Source of the DNA: Streptococcus sp. LPB0220
GTDB lineage: Bacteria; Bacillota; Bacilli; Lactobacillales; Streptococcaceae
Direction of reading: 5' to 3'
Assembly (NCBI RefSeq): GCF_008727815.1
Contig: NZ_CP044230.1
Span: forward strand, 1,286,001-1,350,000
Length of the DNA stretch: 64,000 bases
The notes beneath the pieces were generated by a model, which saw only the letters and a program-made list of their open reading frames with translations, had not been told where the DNA came from and searched no databases. Each line of letters opens with the position of its first letter. Position 1 is the first letter of the stretch. Positions 18,459 to 27,082 of the stretch are shown here, in pieces. Position numbers and translations under genes: made by a program.

Positions 18459-18487
18459 ATTATACTATGTAAGCGTTTTTAGATCAA
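18459..18487 (-). promoter_or_regulatory. promoter with cre site in its spacer
   Basis: On the minus strand: -35 TTGATC (18482-18487), 17 bp, -10 TATAAT (18459-18464). The spacer holds TAAAAACGCTTACA (18468-18481), a good match to the CcpA cre consensus. Catabolite repression of peptidase B is the simplest reading. Confidence 0.65.
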
Positions 18488-18513
18488 ATAGATATTCAAA
18501 TGATCCCACAAAA

Positions 18514-18535
18514 AACCGAGGCATCAGCCTCGGTT
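18514..18535 (-). terminator. terminator of the oligopeptide-binding lipoprotein gene
   Basis: A stem AACCGAGGC / GCCTCGGTT with a 4-base loop, followed on the minus strand by six T. Confidence 0.85.
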
Positions 18536-18543
18536 ATCGATCC

Positions 18544-20529
18544 TTATTTGACGTGTTTCTTAAGATCTTCTTGTGCTTTTTTATTTGACTCTGCTTGTTC
18601 TTTTTGCCATTTTTCAAGGGCTTTGTTGTAATCAGCACTTGTCACAGCTTTGTCTTGGAGTTTCATTCCTTTGTAGATCACGTGGTCTTTTCCTTTACCA
18701 CCAGTCCATGCAAATGGAGCTGAGAATGGTTCGATACGTGTCAAGAATGGACGTCCAGTTGATGAAGAAGTTGGCATAACGAGGGCGCTATCAGTCAACC
18801 AAGCTTGCGCAGCCGCATATTTTTCATAGCGTTTGTTGACGTCTTGTGTTTCTGCACCAGCATCTTTGATCATCTTTTCAAAGTCGTACAGACCAACTTT
18901 TTTAGCTGCTTCATTGTTTTCACTTGGGTCAAATCCAAGGAAAGTCTTAGTATTTTCACCAGATGAAGCTTTCAAGATATCCATGTAAGTTGATGGGTCT
19001 TGGTAGTCAGGGCTCCATCCAACATTATCAGAGAGATCCCAGTCTTCGCCAGCCGCATTTGGCGCAAAGAGGGTCACATTTTGAAGGTCTTCTTTCGAAA
19101 GCATTTGGATATCGATGATGACATTTTCTTTACCAAGCGCTTCTTCAACTGATTGTTTGAAAGATTGCACCCGTTGAACTCTTGATGGAGTGGTTTGGTC
19201 CACAGGCATATCGATGTGAATTGGGAATTTCACACCTTCTGCTTCCAAGGCAGTCTTCGCTTTTGCAAACTCTTCCTTCGCTTTCTTCGCATCGAAGAGA
19301 CCGTTTTGACCATCATCTAGTTTAGTAGATTTCCACTCATCTCCATAGGTATCCAATTGTGTTTTTACCATTTCACCGAAGGTCTTACCATCAGCTTGGA
19401 CAAATGTTGGTGGAATGTAGAGGTTACGGATGATCTTGCTTGCTCCGTCTTTTCCGTTCAATTGAGCAGCATACGCTTCACGGTTGAAGGCAAAGCTGAT
19501 CGCTTGACGGAAGTCCTTGTTCAAGAGAGCTTTCTTAGTAGATTGTTTTTCTTCATCGGTTTTCTTAGCTGTGTGTTTGTAAGATTGACGGTCGATGTTG
19601 GTACCAATAACATAAGAAGCAGCATCTTGAGGAGTGTAGGTGATTTCGTCTTTGAATTCTTTAGCTTGCTCTGAGTATCCAGATCCAGTTGGGAAGAGTT
19701 TAGCTAAGCTAAGAGCATTTTCACCGAATGATTTAGCCAATTTACTTTGGTCTTGTCCATCGTAGAATTCCAATTTCACATCTGAGATGTAGACCTTGTC
19801 TTTATCCCAGTAGTTTTCATTCTTGGTCATTTCGATAGAAGATTTTGAAGTAAAGCTCTTCAAGATGTAAGGACCATTGTAAAGAAGGGAGCTAGTATCA
19901 CTTGCTTGAGCGAATTTATCCCCTTTTGATTTCACGAATTTTTCGTTGACAGGGAAAGTGATCCCAAGAGTCAATTTAGAGTTCCAGTAAGATTCTGGTT
20001 GGTTCAAAGTGATTTGAAGGGTATGATCATCAACTGCTTTTACTCCTACAGCTGAGAAATCTTTATTTTTACCACTGACGTAGTCATTCAAGCCTTTGAT
20101 AGAATCTTGGATGATGTAGAGCATTTCTGATTTGTTATCAGCCGCATATTTGATCCCTGTGACGAAATCTTTAGCTGTTACATCCGCATACTCTTCGCCT
20201 TCTGAATCATACCATTTAGCATCGTCACGAAGTTTATAAGTATAAGTCAAGCCATCTTGCGAAACTGTCCAATCTTTTGCAAGAGATGGAATCAAGTTCC
20301 CGTATTTATCATTTTCAAACAAACCATCAATCAAGTTTCCAGTGATATCGTGGGTTGCTGCTTTACCAGATGTGATATAGTTTAGGTTTTCTGGCTCAGT
20401 CTCATAGACATATGAGAATTTTTGACCGTTGCTTGAGCTAGATGATTTAGAACCACCCGAACAAGCTGCTAGGATACCTGCTGAAAGGAGGGCAACTCCC
20501 GCAAGTGCAATGACATTTCTTTTTTTCAT
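18544..20529 (-). CDS. oligopeptide ABC transporter substrate-binding lipoprotein (AliA/AmiA type)
   Basis: A 661-residue lipoprotein: basic start, hydrophobic core and lipobox LAACSGG (lipidated Cys about 23), a Ser-rich linker, then an SBP_bac_5 domain (YVYETEPENLNYITSG...). The start at ATG 20529 has AAGGAG in front. Streptococci carry several such solo binding proteins (AmiA, AliA, AliB) sharing one Ami permease; none of the permease genes is in this window, so this is a solo copy. I cannot tell which subtype. Confidence 0.88.
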   Translation of the reverse strand: MKKRNVIALAGVALLSAGILAACSGGSKSSSSSNGQKFSYVYETEPENLNYITSGKAATHDITGNLIDGLFENDKYGNLIPSLAKDWTVSQDGLTYTYKLRDDAKWYDSEGEEYADVTAKDFVTGIKYAADNKSEMLYIIQDSIKGLNDYVSGKNKDFSAVGVKAVDDHTLQITLNQPESYWNSKLTLGITFPVNEKFVKSKGDKFAQASDTSSLLYNGPYILKSFTSKSSIEMTKNENYWDKDKVYISDVKLEFYDGQDQSKLAKSFGENALSLAKLFPTGSGYSEQAKEFKDEITYTPQDAASYVIGTNIDRQSYKHTAKKTDEEKQSTKKALLNKDFRQAISFAFNREAYAAQLNGKDGASKIIRNLYIPPTFVQADGKTFGEMVKTQLDTYGDEWKSTKLDDGQNGLFDAKKAKEEFAKAKTALEAEGVKFPIHIDMPVDQTTPSRVQRVQSFKQSVEEALGKENVIIDIQMLSKEDLQNVTLFAPNAAGEDWDLSDNVGWSPDYQDPSTYMDILKASSGENTKTFLGFDPSENNEAAKKVGLYDFEKMIKDAGAETQDVNKRYEKYAAAQAWLTDSALVMPTSSSTGRPFLTRIEPFSAPFAWTGGKGKDHVIYKGMKLQDKAVTSADYNKALEKWQKEQAESNKKAQEDLKKHVK

Positions 20530-20623
20530 GTAAAACTCCTTAAGAAATTTTAAGTTTATTTTAAGATTATACCACAAAGGTTTTCAGAAGAAAAGGAATT
20601 TTCAGAAAATTTTAGTTTATGAA

Positions 20624-20647
20624 AAAACTACTCCGAAGAGTAGTTTT
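20624..20647 (-). terminator. hairpin terminator
   Basis: A perfect stem AAAACTACTC / GAGTAGTTTT with loop CGAA and six T on the minus strand, downstream of the M42 peptidase gene. Confidence 0.7.
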
Positions 20648-20735
20648 GAATAGAATCAAATCCTTTTAAAATCAAGTGACATAGTGATACATAATAATTG
20701 AAATCATTGATTTTAGATCCAAACAAAAGTATACT

Positions 20736-20872
20736 GAAACTTTCCGCAGTGAGAAAAGTGCTTGAAACAGTACGTTTCAAGCACTCGGGAGTTTTGAAAC
20801 CTTAGGTTCAAAACTAAGTCATGGAACTTCGGAGAAGTTCGCTGACGTCCGTATTCATCCAAGGAAAGTTTC
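20736..20872. other. multi-branched inverted-repeat element, candidate structured RNA or MITE
   Basis: An outer stem GAAACTTTCC (20736-20745) / GGAAAGTTTC (20863-20872) encloses three separate hairpins: 20758-20784 (11-bp perfect stem, GTGCTTGAAAC / GTTTCAAGCAC), 20791-20814 (GTTTTGAA / TTCAAAAC) and 20824-20840 (GAACTTC / GAAGTTC). No reading frame fills it. It could fold on either strand. No second copy is in the window. Confidence 0.55.
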
Positions 20873-20923
20873 TAAAATAACTCTCTCTTCAATCTAAACC
20901 ACTACGTAATATAGTTGTTATTT

Positions 20924-21961
20924 TTAATCTACCAAGTCGCTCTTGAGGTAGGCATCGACCATGCGCTCTGTTGCGACTACAGAATCCAAGTGAGTCCGCT
21001 CATATGAGTGGCTAGATTCGATCCCTGCTCCAAGAAGGGCATGTTTGACTTCTGCTCCTGCGCTCATGGCTGCAGAGGCATCTGATCCATAGAAAGGATA
21101 GATGTCCAACTTATAAGGGATTTCTTGGGCTTTTGCAAGAGCCACCAAATGCTGACGGAACTCATAGTGATATGGTCCAGAAGCGTCTTTGACACAGATG
21201 GATACCGTGTATTCATCCGTCGCTTGGTCATCTCCCATAGCTCCCATGTCCACTGCCAAGTATTCGATCACTTCAGCTGGAATACTAGAATTAGCCCCAT
21301 GCCCCACTTCTTCAAAGACTGAAAAGGCAAAGGTGGTCGTTACTGGCAATTGGATCTTCTCTTCCTTGTACACGCGCAGAAGATTCAAGAGAATCGCCGC
21401 ACTCACCTTGTCATCTAAGTGACGAGATTTGATAAAGCCGGTGTCTGTCACAATGGTCCGGGGATCAAAGCTGACAAAATCACCCACTTCAATGCCAAGG
21501 GCAAGGGTTTCTTTTTCATTGGTCACTTTTTCATCCAGACGGACTTCCATATTGTCCTGGGTCCGCTCGACAGTCCCCGCATCCTTGTAGACATGGCAAG
21601 AAGTCTGATGAACCAAAATCGTCCCAGAATGGGTCTTTCCTGTATTAGCCACATGGACTGTACAGTTTTCCCCTTCAATCATATTCCAAGGGAAACCACC
21701 GATACGGTCCAGCTTGAGTCGACCATCTGCTTTCACAGCGCGGACAATAGCCCCCAAGGTATCCACATGGGCTGTGACATAGCGTTGTTTGTCTGTGATC
21801 ACACCAGGCACGGTCACATTCACGCCACCCTTAGCAGTCCGAATTACTTCGTACCCAAAGCCTTCAATGGTTTTGACCAAGTAGTCTGCAATCTCCCGTG
21901 TAAAACCGGTCGGTGAAGGAATGGCTGTCAATTCCTGCAAATAAGTCACTGTCTGATTCAT
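20924..21961 (-). CDS. M42-family glutamyl/general aminopeptidase
   Basis: A 345-residue cytoplasmic metallo-aminopeptidase. M42 features: AHVDTLG (metal His and Asp, about 68), HLDDKVSAA (about 181, bridging Asp), FEEVGHGAN with the catalytic Glu pair (about 216), VDMGAMG, and a late His in ERTHLDS. These enzymes form large dodecamers and finish the breakdown of imported peptides. That fits the neighbouring peptide-binding lipoprotein and surface peptidases. Confidence 0.88.
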   Translation of the reverse strand: MNQTVTYLQELTAIPSPTGFTREIADYLVKTIEGFGYEVIRTAKGGVNVTVPGVITDKQRYVTAHVDTLGAIVRAVKADGRLKLDRIGGFPWNMIEGENCTVHVANTGKTHSGTILVHQTSCHVYKDAGTVERTQDNMEVRLDEKVTNEKETLALGIEVGDFVSFDPRTIVTDTGFIKSRHLDDKVSAAILLNLLRVYKEEKIQLPVTTTFAFSVFEEVGHGANSSIPAEVIEYLAVDMGAMGDDQATDEYTVSICVKDASGPYHYEFRQHLVALAKAQEIPYKLDIYPFYGSDASAAMSAGAEVKHALLGAGIESSHSYERTHLDSVVATERMVDAYLKSDLVD

Positions 21962-22024
21962 AATGCCTCCAAATGTGTTTTTCTTTATTCTAGCATGAAA
22001 TAGGTGGAATAGCTAGAGGAGAGT

Positions 22025-22544
22025 TTACAGGTTAGCGTTTTTCAACTCTTCCCTTACTTACATTAAGAGAAGGCCTAGCTTGTTTTTTTCCAGTGATATC
22101 TCTCCCATCAGCCCAGTAGTCGTCATTTTGTGTATGTTCGATGAGGATGGCATCTCCTGTCGCGAGCAATTCTTTCGCGATTTCTGGATTTTGGCTAAAT
22201 TTCATTCGAAGGGCCTGGAGCATCACTTTATTTTTGACCTCTTCCCAATCTGGTCTCAAGGGATTTTGACGATTACGTCCCTCTAAAGCAGCATCCATTG
22301 GAGATGCTATCTGACGAATTTTCTCTTGAATTTGGGGCACTAATACAGTATCTGATGACAAAATGCTGGCTTTTTCTTCTGCTTGTTTATCCTCTACAAG
22401 TTTAGCTTCAGCCAATTCAATCTCTTTGCAACTTTGTTTAGCAGTAGAATGTTGACCAGCAGTATATCCCATCATGAGAATAAAGCTAGTTGCAGCTACT
22501 GTTCCAACACTAATTAAGGCTTTAGTTTTGACTTTATTTAACAT
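22025..22544 (-). pseudogene. membrane-anchored remnant of a NADAR (YbiA-like) protein
   Basis: An open frame of 170 residues (22032-22544) starts with a basic stretch and a membrane segment (about 10-28), then a charged linker. It then carries only the C-terminal half of a NADAR domain: LRPDWEEVKNKVMLQAL, KFSQNPEIAKELLATGDAI and DDYWADG. Removing one A from the seven-A run near 22082-22088 restores a NADAR-like tail (GKNKLGLLLM, a stop, VREELKNANL) ending at 22025. The gene therefore looks truncated, fused, frameshifted and interrupted by a stop. NADAR enzymes remove ADP-ribose; the half with part of the active site is missing here. Confidence 0.6.
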
Positions 22545-22571
22545 CTTAGACCTTCTTTCTATAAAAACTAA

Positions 22572-22609
22572 GTCAAGAATACCAGATAAAGCTTGAAAAA
22601 AGTATCACA
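22572..22609. repeat. 38-bp imperfect direct repeat, left copy
   Basis: The first 24 bases match 28667-28690 at 23 positions; after a 7-base unlike stretch both copies have TATCACA. The two copies have the same orientation and equal length and are each followed by a small hairpin terminator. Together they bracket the regulator/transporter/precursor block. Confidence 0.7.
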
Positions 22610-22620
22610 GAAGTAAAAAT

Positions 22621-22636
22621 GCCACCCGAAGGTGGC
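22621..22636 (-). terminator. hairpin terminator after the 10-codon frame
   Basis: Stem GCCACC / GGTGGC with loop CGAA, followed on the minus strand by A and then five T. Confidence 0.65.
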
Positions 22637-22678
22637 CAATATAACTTACAAAATTAGTAATCCGTCTGATAAATTTTT

Positions 22679-22711
22679 TTATACAAACCATTTTTCAGAT
22701 ATCATAGACAT
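22679..22711 (-). CDS. possible 10-residue peptide (MSMISEKWFV)
   Basis: A ten-codon frame with a consensus ribosome site (AAGGAGG, 8 bases before the ATG), its own upstream promoter with the shared ATGAGTA-N4-GTGCA box, and a terminator behind. A one-base shift at the end would add ten more residues. It may be a signal peptide, a leader, or the start of a broken gene. Nothing in the sequence decides between these. Confidence 0.35.
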   Translation of the reverse strand: MSMISEKWFV

Positions 22712-22738
22712 AATGATTTCCTCCTTAATTACTAATAG

Positions 22739-22779
22739 ATTATCAAATTTACTGTTTATTAGAATGAGTAATATGTGCA
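22739..22779 (-). promoter_or_regulatory. promoter with shared regulator box, site 1
   Basis: The box ATGAGTA-ATAT-GTGCA (22764-22779, read on the plus strand) lies 19 bp upstream of a GATAAT -10 (22739-22744) for the minus-strand 10-codon frame. There is no good -35, as expected for an activator-dependent promoter. Confidence 0.55.
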
Positions 22780-22800
22780 ATTTTTGTAAATAAATTAAAA

Positions 22801-22821
22801 AAGCTGCATCTTCTGCAACTT
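22801..22821 (-). terminator. terminator of the LuxR-type two-component operon
   Basis: Stem AAGCTGCA / TGCAACTT (one wobble pair) with a 5-base loop and a T-run on the minus strand, two bases beyond the response-regulator stop. Confidence 0.65.
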
Positions 22822-22822
22822 T

Positions 22823-23419
22823 TTAATCTGGTGGAAAATAGCCCAACTGCTCAGCGATGTGAATCGCCTCCTGCCTGTTAGTCACTCCCAATTTTGAAAA
22901 GATATTGGCCAAGTGATTGGAAACTGTACGTTTACTCACATAGACCTTGTCACAGACATCATCAATGGTCAAGCCATTTCTAACCAGTTCTAGTATCTCG
23001 ATTTCTCGTGGTGTTAGCACCTCTACCATCACTTCATCTGAAAAGACCTTACCACCTAAATAAATCTTTTCCAGTTTTTTCACCAACTCATCTGGGTCCA
23101 CACTTTTGTCCAGAAAGCCATAAGCCCCCATAACTTTAGCTCGGTGTTCATACATTTTTTTACTGTAACCTGTCAAAATCACAACCTTACTAGAACAACC
23201 ATTATCGATAATCTCTTGTGCCAAGGTCAGCCCATCATCTTGATACAGACTCGTCAGGTTGATGTCAATCAAAATAATGTCGTAGTCATTAAAAGCAATC
23301 TCCGAAATAGTCGAAAAATTATCCACTAACTGGACCTTTTTAATGTTTTCCGATAACTCTAAAATCATCTTGATACTTTGGCTAAATAATTTATGATCAT
23401 CAATTAACAAAATTTTCAT
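22823..23419 (-). CDS. LuxR/NarL-type response regulator
   Basis: A 198-residue regulator. The receiver domain has the acidic pair in LLIDDH, the phospho-acceptor Asp in IILIDINL (about 54) and the switch Lys in FLDKS. The C-terminal LuxR helix-turn-helix is at about 132-190 (LTPREIEILELV ... VSKRTVSNHLANIFSKLGV). I prefer the ATG at 23419 to one six codons up. It overlaps the kinase gene by 20 bases. It is the likely reader of the ATGAGTA-N4-GTGCA boxes nearby (inference). Confidence 0.88.
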   Translation of the reverse strand: MKILLIDDHKLFSQSIKMILELSENIKKVQLVDNFSTISEIAFNDYDIILIDINLTSLYQDDGLTLAQEIIDNGCSSKVVILTGYSKKMYEHRAKVMGAYGFLDKSVDPDELVKKLEKIYLGGKVFSDEVMVEVLTPREIEILELVRNGLTIDDVCDKVYVSKRTVSNHLANIFSKLGVTNRQEAIHIAEQLGYFPPD

Positions 23420-24974
23420 AACACAACTCCTTATCAATCGGGAGAGTAATTTCTACACGAAATCTCTTATTATTTTCAAAAATCTGCATTTGACCACCTA
23501 AAACACTAATTTTATTAGACATATTTTTCAAGCCATAACCTAAGGATTTTTCTGTTTGAAGGCAGTCATTTTCAGAAATGATAAAAATAGCGTCATCATG
23601 CACATCAATCTTCAAAGAAATCCTTCCACCACTAGCATACTTAACGGCATTGGTCGCCAACTCCTCAACCAGACGATAGGCAATTTTATCGTAAGGAGAT
23701 AAAAGCCTAAAGTGGGCAGGAAACTGTGTGACTACTTCATTTTCTGCGTGATAGCGTTTGACAATCCGATTAATCAGCCCTTGATACTGGATGTCTAACT
23801 GCTCGTCTGTTTCTACCATTGGCTGATAATAATCCATCCGCTCACGAATCCGCTGAACCAACTCCTCTGTTACCAGATTGATCTGTTCACCAAAAACTTG
23901 ATTACTACTATATTTATTGAAATTTTTTATTGCCATAACATTTTGCAGGATTTCATTGTGAAGAAATTCGGAGAACTGTTGTTCTGTATCTTCATTTGCC
24001 AGCAGATTTTTCACCATACGGTTACGCTTTAAAAAGAGAACTTTTACATAATCCCTAGAATCTAGCATTTCAGCAGAACGAAAGAGGCGAATTAATTCTT
24101 CCGAACAAATCCCGAACAATAGTAACATGATATTCAAGACCAAAAAGCTCGTGTTTAAATCTAGACGAAAGATGATGAAAATGCCTACTAACAAAAACAT
24201 AACCAGTAAAAACAAGCGTGAAAAAGCTTTTATATAGGACAATTTTAACTCTGATACCTTTTTTTGAAAAGAGCTGATAATTGTTTTGAAGTGTAAAAAA
24301 GCTAAAATGCCAACAATTTCCAGATACCAGACTAGGTTCATCACTCCTGAGCCCGTCGTATTGATATACAAAAAGAAATAAGAAAGAGGCAATATCAAAG
24401 CTAATATCCACAAATTTCGTCTCTGATACTTGAGTTTACTTTTCAACTCTTTATGATATAAAATCAGTAAAATCAAGGGAACAAGGTTTAAAAAGAAAGA
24501 CGCAAACAAGGACAGAAATAGAAAAATTGAAGGACTTAACAGATATGAACTAATGGTGATTAGTGTCAACACAAAGGACACACTCAACAGTTCTTCTCCT
24601 ATTTTCTCTCCCAGAAAGATAATAGACAGAGAACTATACAGCAATAAAAAAGAGTTGAGCGGATGAAGAATATCAAAAAAGTGCAACAGGGTGCTCGCAA
24701 CTCCTTGATTAAATATGGATTGCCAGCTAATGAGAAACATCATCAGGAGCAACCAAAGTTTCAACTCACTATACCGAAAGGTCACAATATTACAAATATA
24801 GCTAAATACAATTAAAGCAATAATCAGCAATAAAACCATCTGCAAGGAAAAATCTGTCGAAAAGTCCAGAGGGATCCTATGATAAATATAAATCATTAAA
24901 GCTAGATGATTCAAAATCGTCAACCACCACAATAAAAGTGAGTTTTTCGAGAACAATTTGACAAACTGTTTCAT
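23400..24974 (-). CDS. multi-spanning sensor histidine kinase (HisKA_3 type)
   Basis: A 524-residue kinase. About ten hydrophobic segments fill residues 1-285 with almost no extracellular domain. They are followed by a HisKA_3-like phosphotransfer helix (FLHNEILQNVMAIKN, His about 341) and an HATPase domain with N-box ELATNAVKYA and GYGLKNM. It pairs with the overlapping LuxR-type regulator. Kinases with buried sensors next to a Bce-type transporter often sense antimicrobial peptides through the transporter; here that is inference from position. Confidence 0.87.
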   Translation of the reverse strand: MKQFVKLFSKNSLLLWWLTILNHLALMIYIYHRIPLDFSTDFSLQMVLLLIIALIVFSYICNIVTFRYSELKLWLLLMMFLISWQSIFNQGVASTLLHFFDILHPLNSFLLLYSSLSIIFLGEKIGEELLSVSFVLTLITISSYLLSPSIFLFLSLFASFFLNLVPLILLILYHKELKSKLKYQRRNLWILALILPLSYFFLYINTTGSGVMNLVWYLEIVGILAFLHFKTIISSFQKKVSELKLSYIKAFSRLFLLVMFLLVGIFIIFRLDLNTSFLVLNIMLLLFGICSEELIRLFRSAEMLDSRDYVKVLFLKRNRMVKNLLANEDTEQQFSEFLHNEILQNVMAIKNFNKYSSNQVFGEQINLVTEELVQRIRERMDYYQPMVETDEQLDIQYQGLINRIVKRYHAENEVVTQFPAHFRLLSPYDKIAYRLVEELATNAVKYASGGRISLKIDVHDDAIFIISENDCLQTEKSLGYGLKNMSNKISVLGGQMQIFENNKRFRVEITLPIDKELCYENFVN

Positions 24975-25017
24975 ATGTATCTACTTCCTGAACTACTTTA
25001 ATATTATTATAACACAA

Positions 25018-25048
25018 TACCAGAATTGCAGGATAGGCAACTCTGGTA
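25018..25048. other. intergenic hairpin between permease and kinase genes
   Basis: Stem ACCAGAATTGC / GCAACTCTGGT (one mismatch) with a 7-base loop and no T-run on the minus strand. It may slow transcription or protect an mRNA end between the transporter and kinase genes. A TATAAT-like box follows at about 25006-25011. Confidence 0.4.
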
Positions 25049-25054
25049 TTTGAC

Positions 25055-27070
25055 TTAATTTTCAATAATTTGCCAACTTACTCTGTAAGTCACTAGCAAG
25101 TAAAGGACAAAGAGTAAAACCGCTACTCCCAGATAGGTGATATCAATAGAAATACTGGTATTAGCGAAATTCTCAAAATAGCCCAAAAGAGCGGTACTCA
25201 AGGCAAATGCTAGCGGACCTGCGATGACCAGCGGAACCAAGAAATAACTTAGAATCTGTTGCAAAAGAATAGAGCGATTTTGCTTCCTCTTATTCCCAAG
25301 AAGATATAAGATTTGATAATCATTGACACTATCCAAAGCACTTGTAGAAGTTTGAAGGGACAAGATACTGAGGGAAATAATGATAAAAATAACACTGACA
25401 AAAATCATGACAAAGACAATGACGCCCATAAATCCAAGATAAATCTCAAAAATTCTTCCTTTGGTTTGATAGGTGAACGGATTCAACTCTGCTCCATCAC
25501 GAATGAAGTAGTATTTTTCTATCCACTGACTTAAGAATGTTTCTACTTTCCGTTTGTCGATATTTTCTTTGAAATTGGCAACATAGGTCGTGTGGTCTTC
25601 CGTCAATCCAACTACTACCTTATCTGGTACAATTAAGGTTCCTGTATCATTTGTACCCACTGACGATAAAAAGTAAACTGTTTCAAGTGGATTCGAAGAG
25701 GCAAGGTTGAGAGAATGACCGTTAATCATGAGGGTTTTGGTCGTTGATAGAAAGTCCTGGATCTGCTTGGCAGTTCCTTTATAGTTTGCATTGACCAGAA
25801 ATTGGTTATCTGCCAAGTCAACCGCTTTTTCCCCTTGCAGTTTGCGGAGATGATTGTAGGCAGAAATTCCTAAAATCGGTACTTTTGATTCAGGAAGTTC
25901 CTTATCATGCGCCCAGAGATTGCTAGTATCAATCAAATCTTTATAGGTTAAATCACTAGAATAGATAGGATAGCTGTACTCCTCTTTGATAAGGTTAAAG
26001 TCAAATCCATCTGCTTTCAATCTGTCTTTGACAGATTCCTGAGAAAACTGGAACTCTTGACCACGATAAAGATTGACAGTTACATCATAAGGTGAGTATT
26101 TGTTCAGCTCTCGGTTCATAGTCGTATAGGCACTACCACTAAAAACTAGTAAGCTGAGAGCCAGTGTCAAGGTCAAGGATAAGACAGCCAACGTTACCGA
26201 ATTACTATCAGCTTGTTTTGAAAATTGACGAATTTTAAAACTGTTTAGTTTGTTATAGTAGGTTTGAGGCAGTTTTCTAAGGGAAACCAAGATAAAATGG
26301 CTCAAGGTATTGTAAAATAAAATCACAAAAATCACGAAGACAGATACCAGCAAGATACCCCAGCTTTTCAAGAATGATAGATGGTGATAGTCTGAAAAAT
26401 AGAGAGCACCAAAACCGATAACAGCTGTCGAAAGAATAAAGAGAAGTGCTTGAAGAACTGGCTTGCCTTTTGCCAAGACAGATTTCTTGACCCCATTTTC
26501 TTGAATGAGTGCAATGATATTTTGCTTTCTAAAGGTAAGAATGTCCATGACACCAACAATAAAACTGGTTACCAAATAGGAATAAACTAGTAAGATGACA
26601 GACTTGCTATCAAAAAAAAACAGACTACCAAAGTAATTGGCCATAAAAAACTCAGATGCAACCTTAGATAGAATGACCAGTAAAATCAAGCCAAGCAAGA
26701 AACCTAGAATCAAGGAAAAGATATTGACCAGCATGGTTTCAAAGAACAGGGTACGGATAATCTGCTTCTTCTTCATTCCCAGCGTTGCATAAAGTCCCAG
26801 CTCTTTCTTACGACGTCCCAGGACAAAGTTTGTGGAATAAACGACGAGAAAGGCAATCGCCGATAGAATCAGATAGGAAAGCAAGCCCATGTACTGACTC
26901 ATCACCGTCGTCAACATTTCCTTTGCCCCTGATAAACTTTGCATCACTGGATGGCTTGGTAAAGCATTAAAAGCATAGAGCAAGCTATAAATCAAGGTTA
27001 GACTGAAAAAGTAGATGGTGTAAGTCTGTAAATTTCGAAATACATTTCGTAAAATTAATTTTGGATACAT
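25055..27070 (-). CDS. FtsX-type ABC transporter permease, BceB-like
   Basis: A 671-residue permease: one N-terminal membrane helix, three more by about residue 170, paired helices at about 200-250 and 280-315, a large extracellular domain (about 315-520), and three C-terminal helices. This ten-helix layout with one big outer domain is that of BceB-type permeases, which free lipid II-bound peptide antibiotics. GAGGAAG precedes the ATG. It pairs with the ATPase 12 bp upstream. Confidence 0.82.
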   Translation of the reverse strand: MYPKLILRNVFRNLQTYTIYFFSLTLIYSLLYAFNALPSHPVMQSLSGAKEMLTTVMSQYMGLLSYLILSAIAFLVVYSTNFVLGRRKKELGLYATLGMKKKQIIRTLFFETMLVNIFSLILGFLLGLILLVILSKVASEFFMANYFGSLFFFDSKSVILLVYSYLVTSFIVGVMDILTFRKQNIIALIQENGVKKSVLAKGKPVLQALLFILSTAVIGFGALYFSDYHHLSFLKSWGILLVSVFVIFVILFYNTLSHFILVSLRKLPQTYYNKLNSFKIRQFSKQADSNSVTLAVLSLTLTLALSLLVFSGSAYTTMNRELNKYSPYDVTVNLYRGQEFQFSQESVKDRLKADGFDFNLIKEEYSYPIYSSDLTYKDLIDTSNLWAHDKELPESKVPILGISAYNHLRKLQGEKAVDLADNQFLVNANYKGTAKQIQDFLSTTKTLMINGHSLNLASSNPLETVYFLSSVGTNDTGTLIVPDKVVVGLTEDHTTYVANFKENIDKRKVETFLSQWIEKYYFIRDGAELNPFTYQTKGRIFEIYLGFMGVIVFVMIFVSVIFIIISLSILSLQTSTSALDSVNDYQILYLLGNKRKQNRSILLQQILSYFLVPLVIAGPLAFALSTALLGYFENFANTSISIDITYLGVAVLLFVLYLLVTYRVSWQIIEN

Positions 27071-27082
27071 ACTCTCTTCCTC

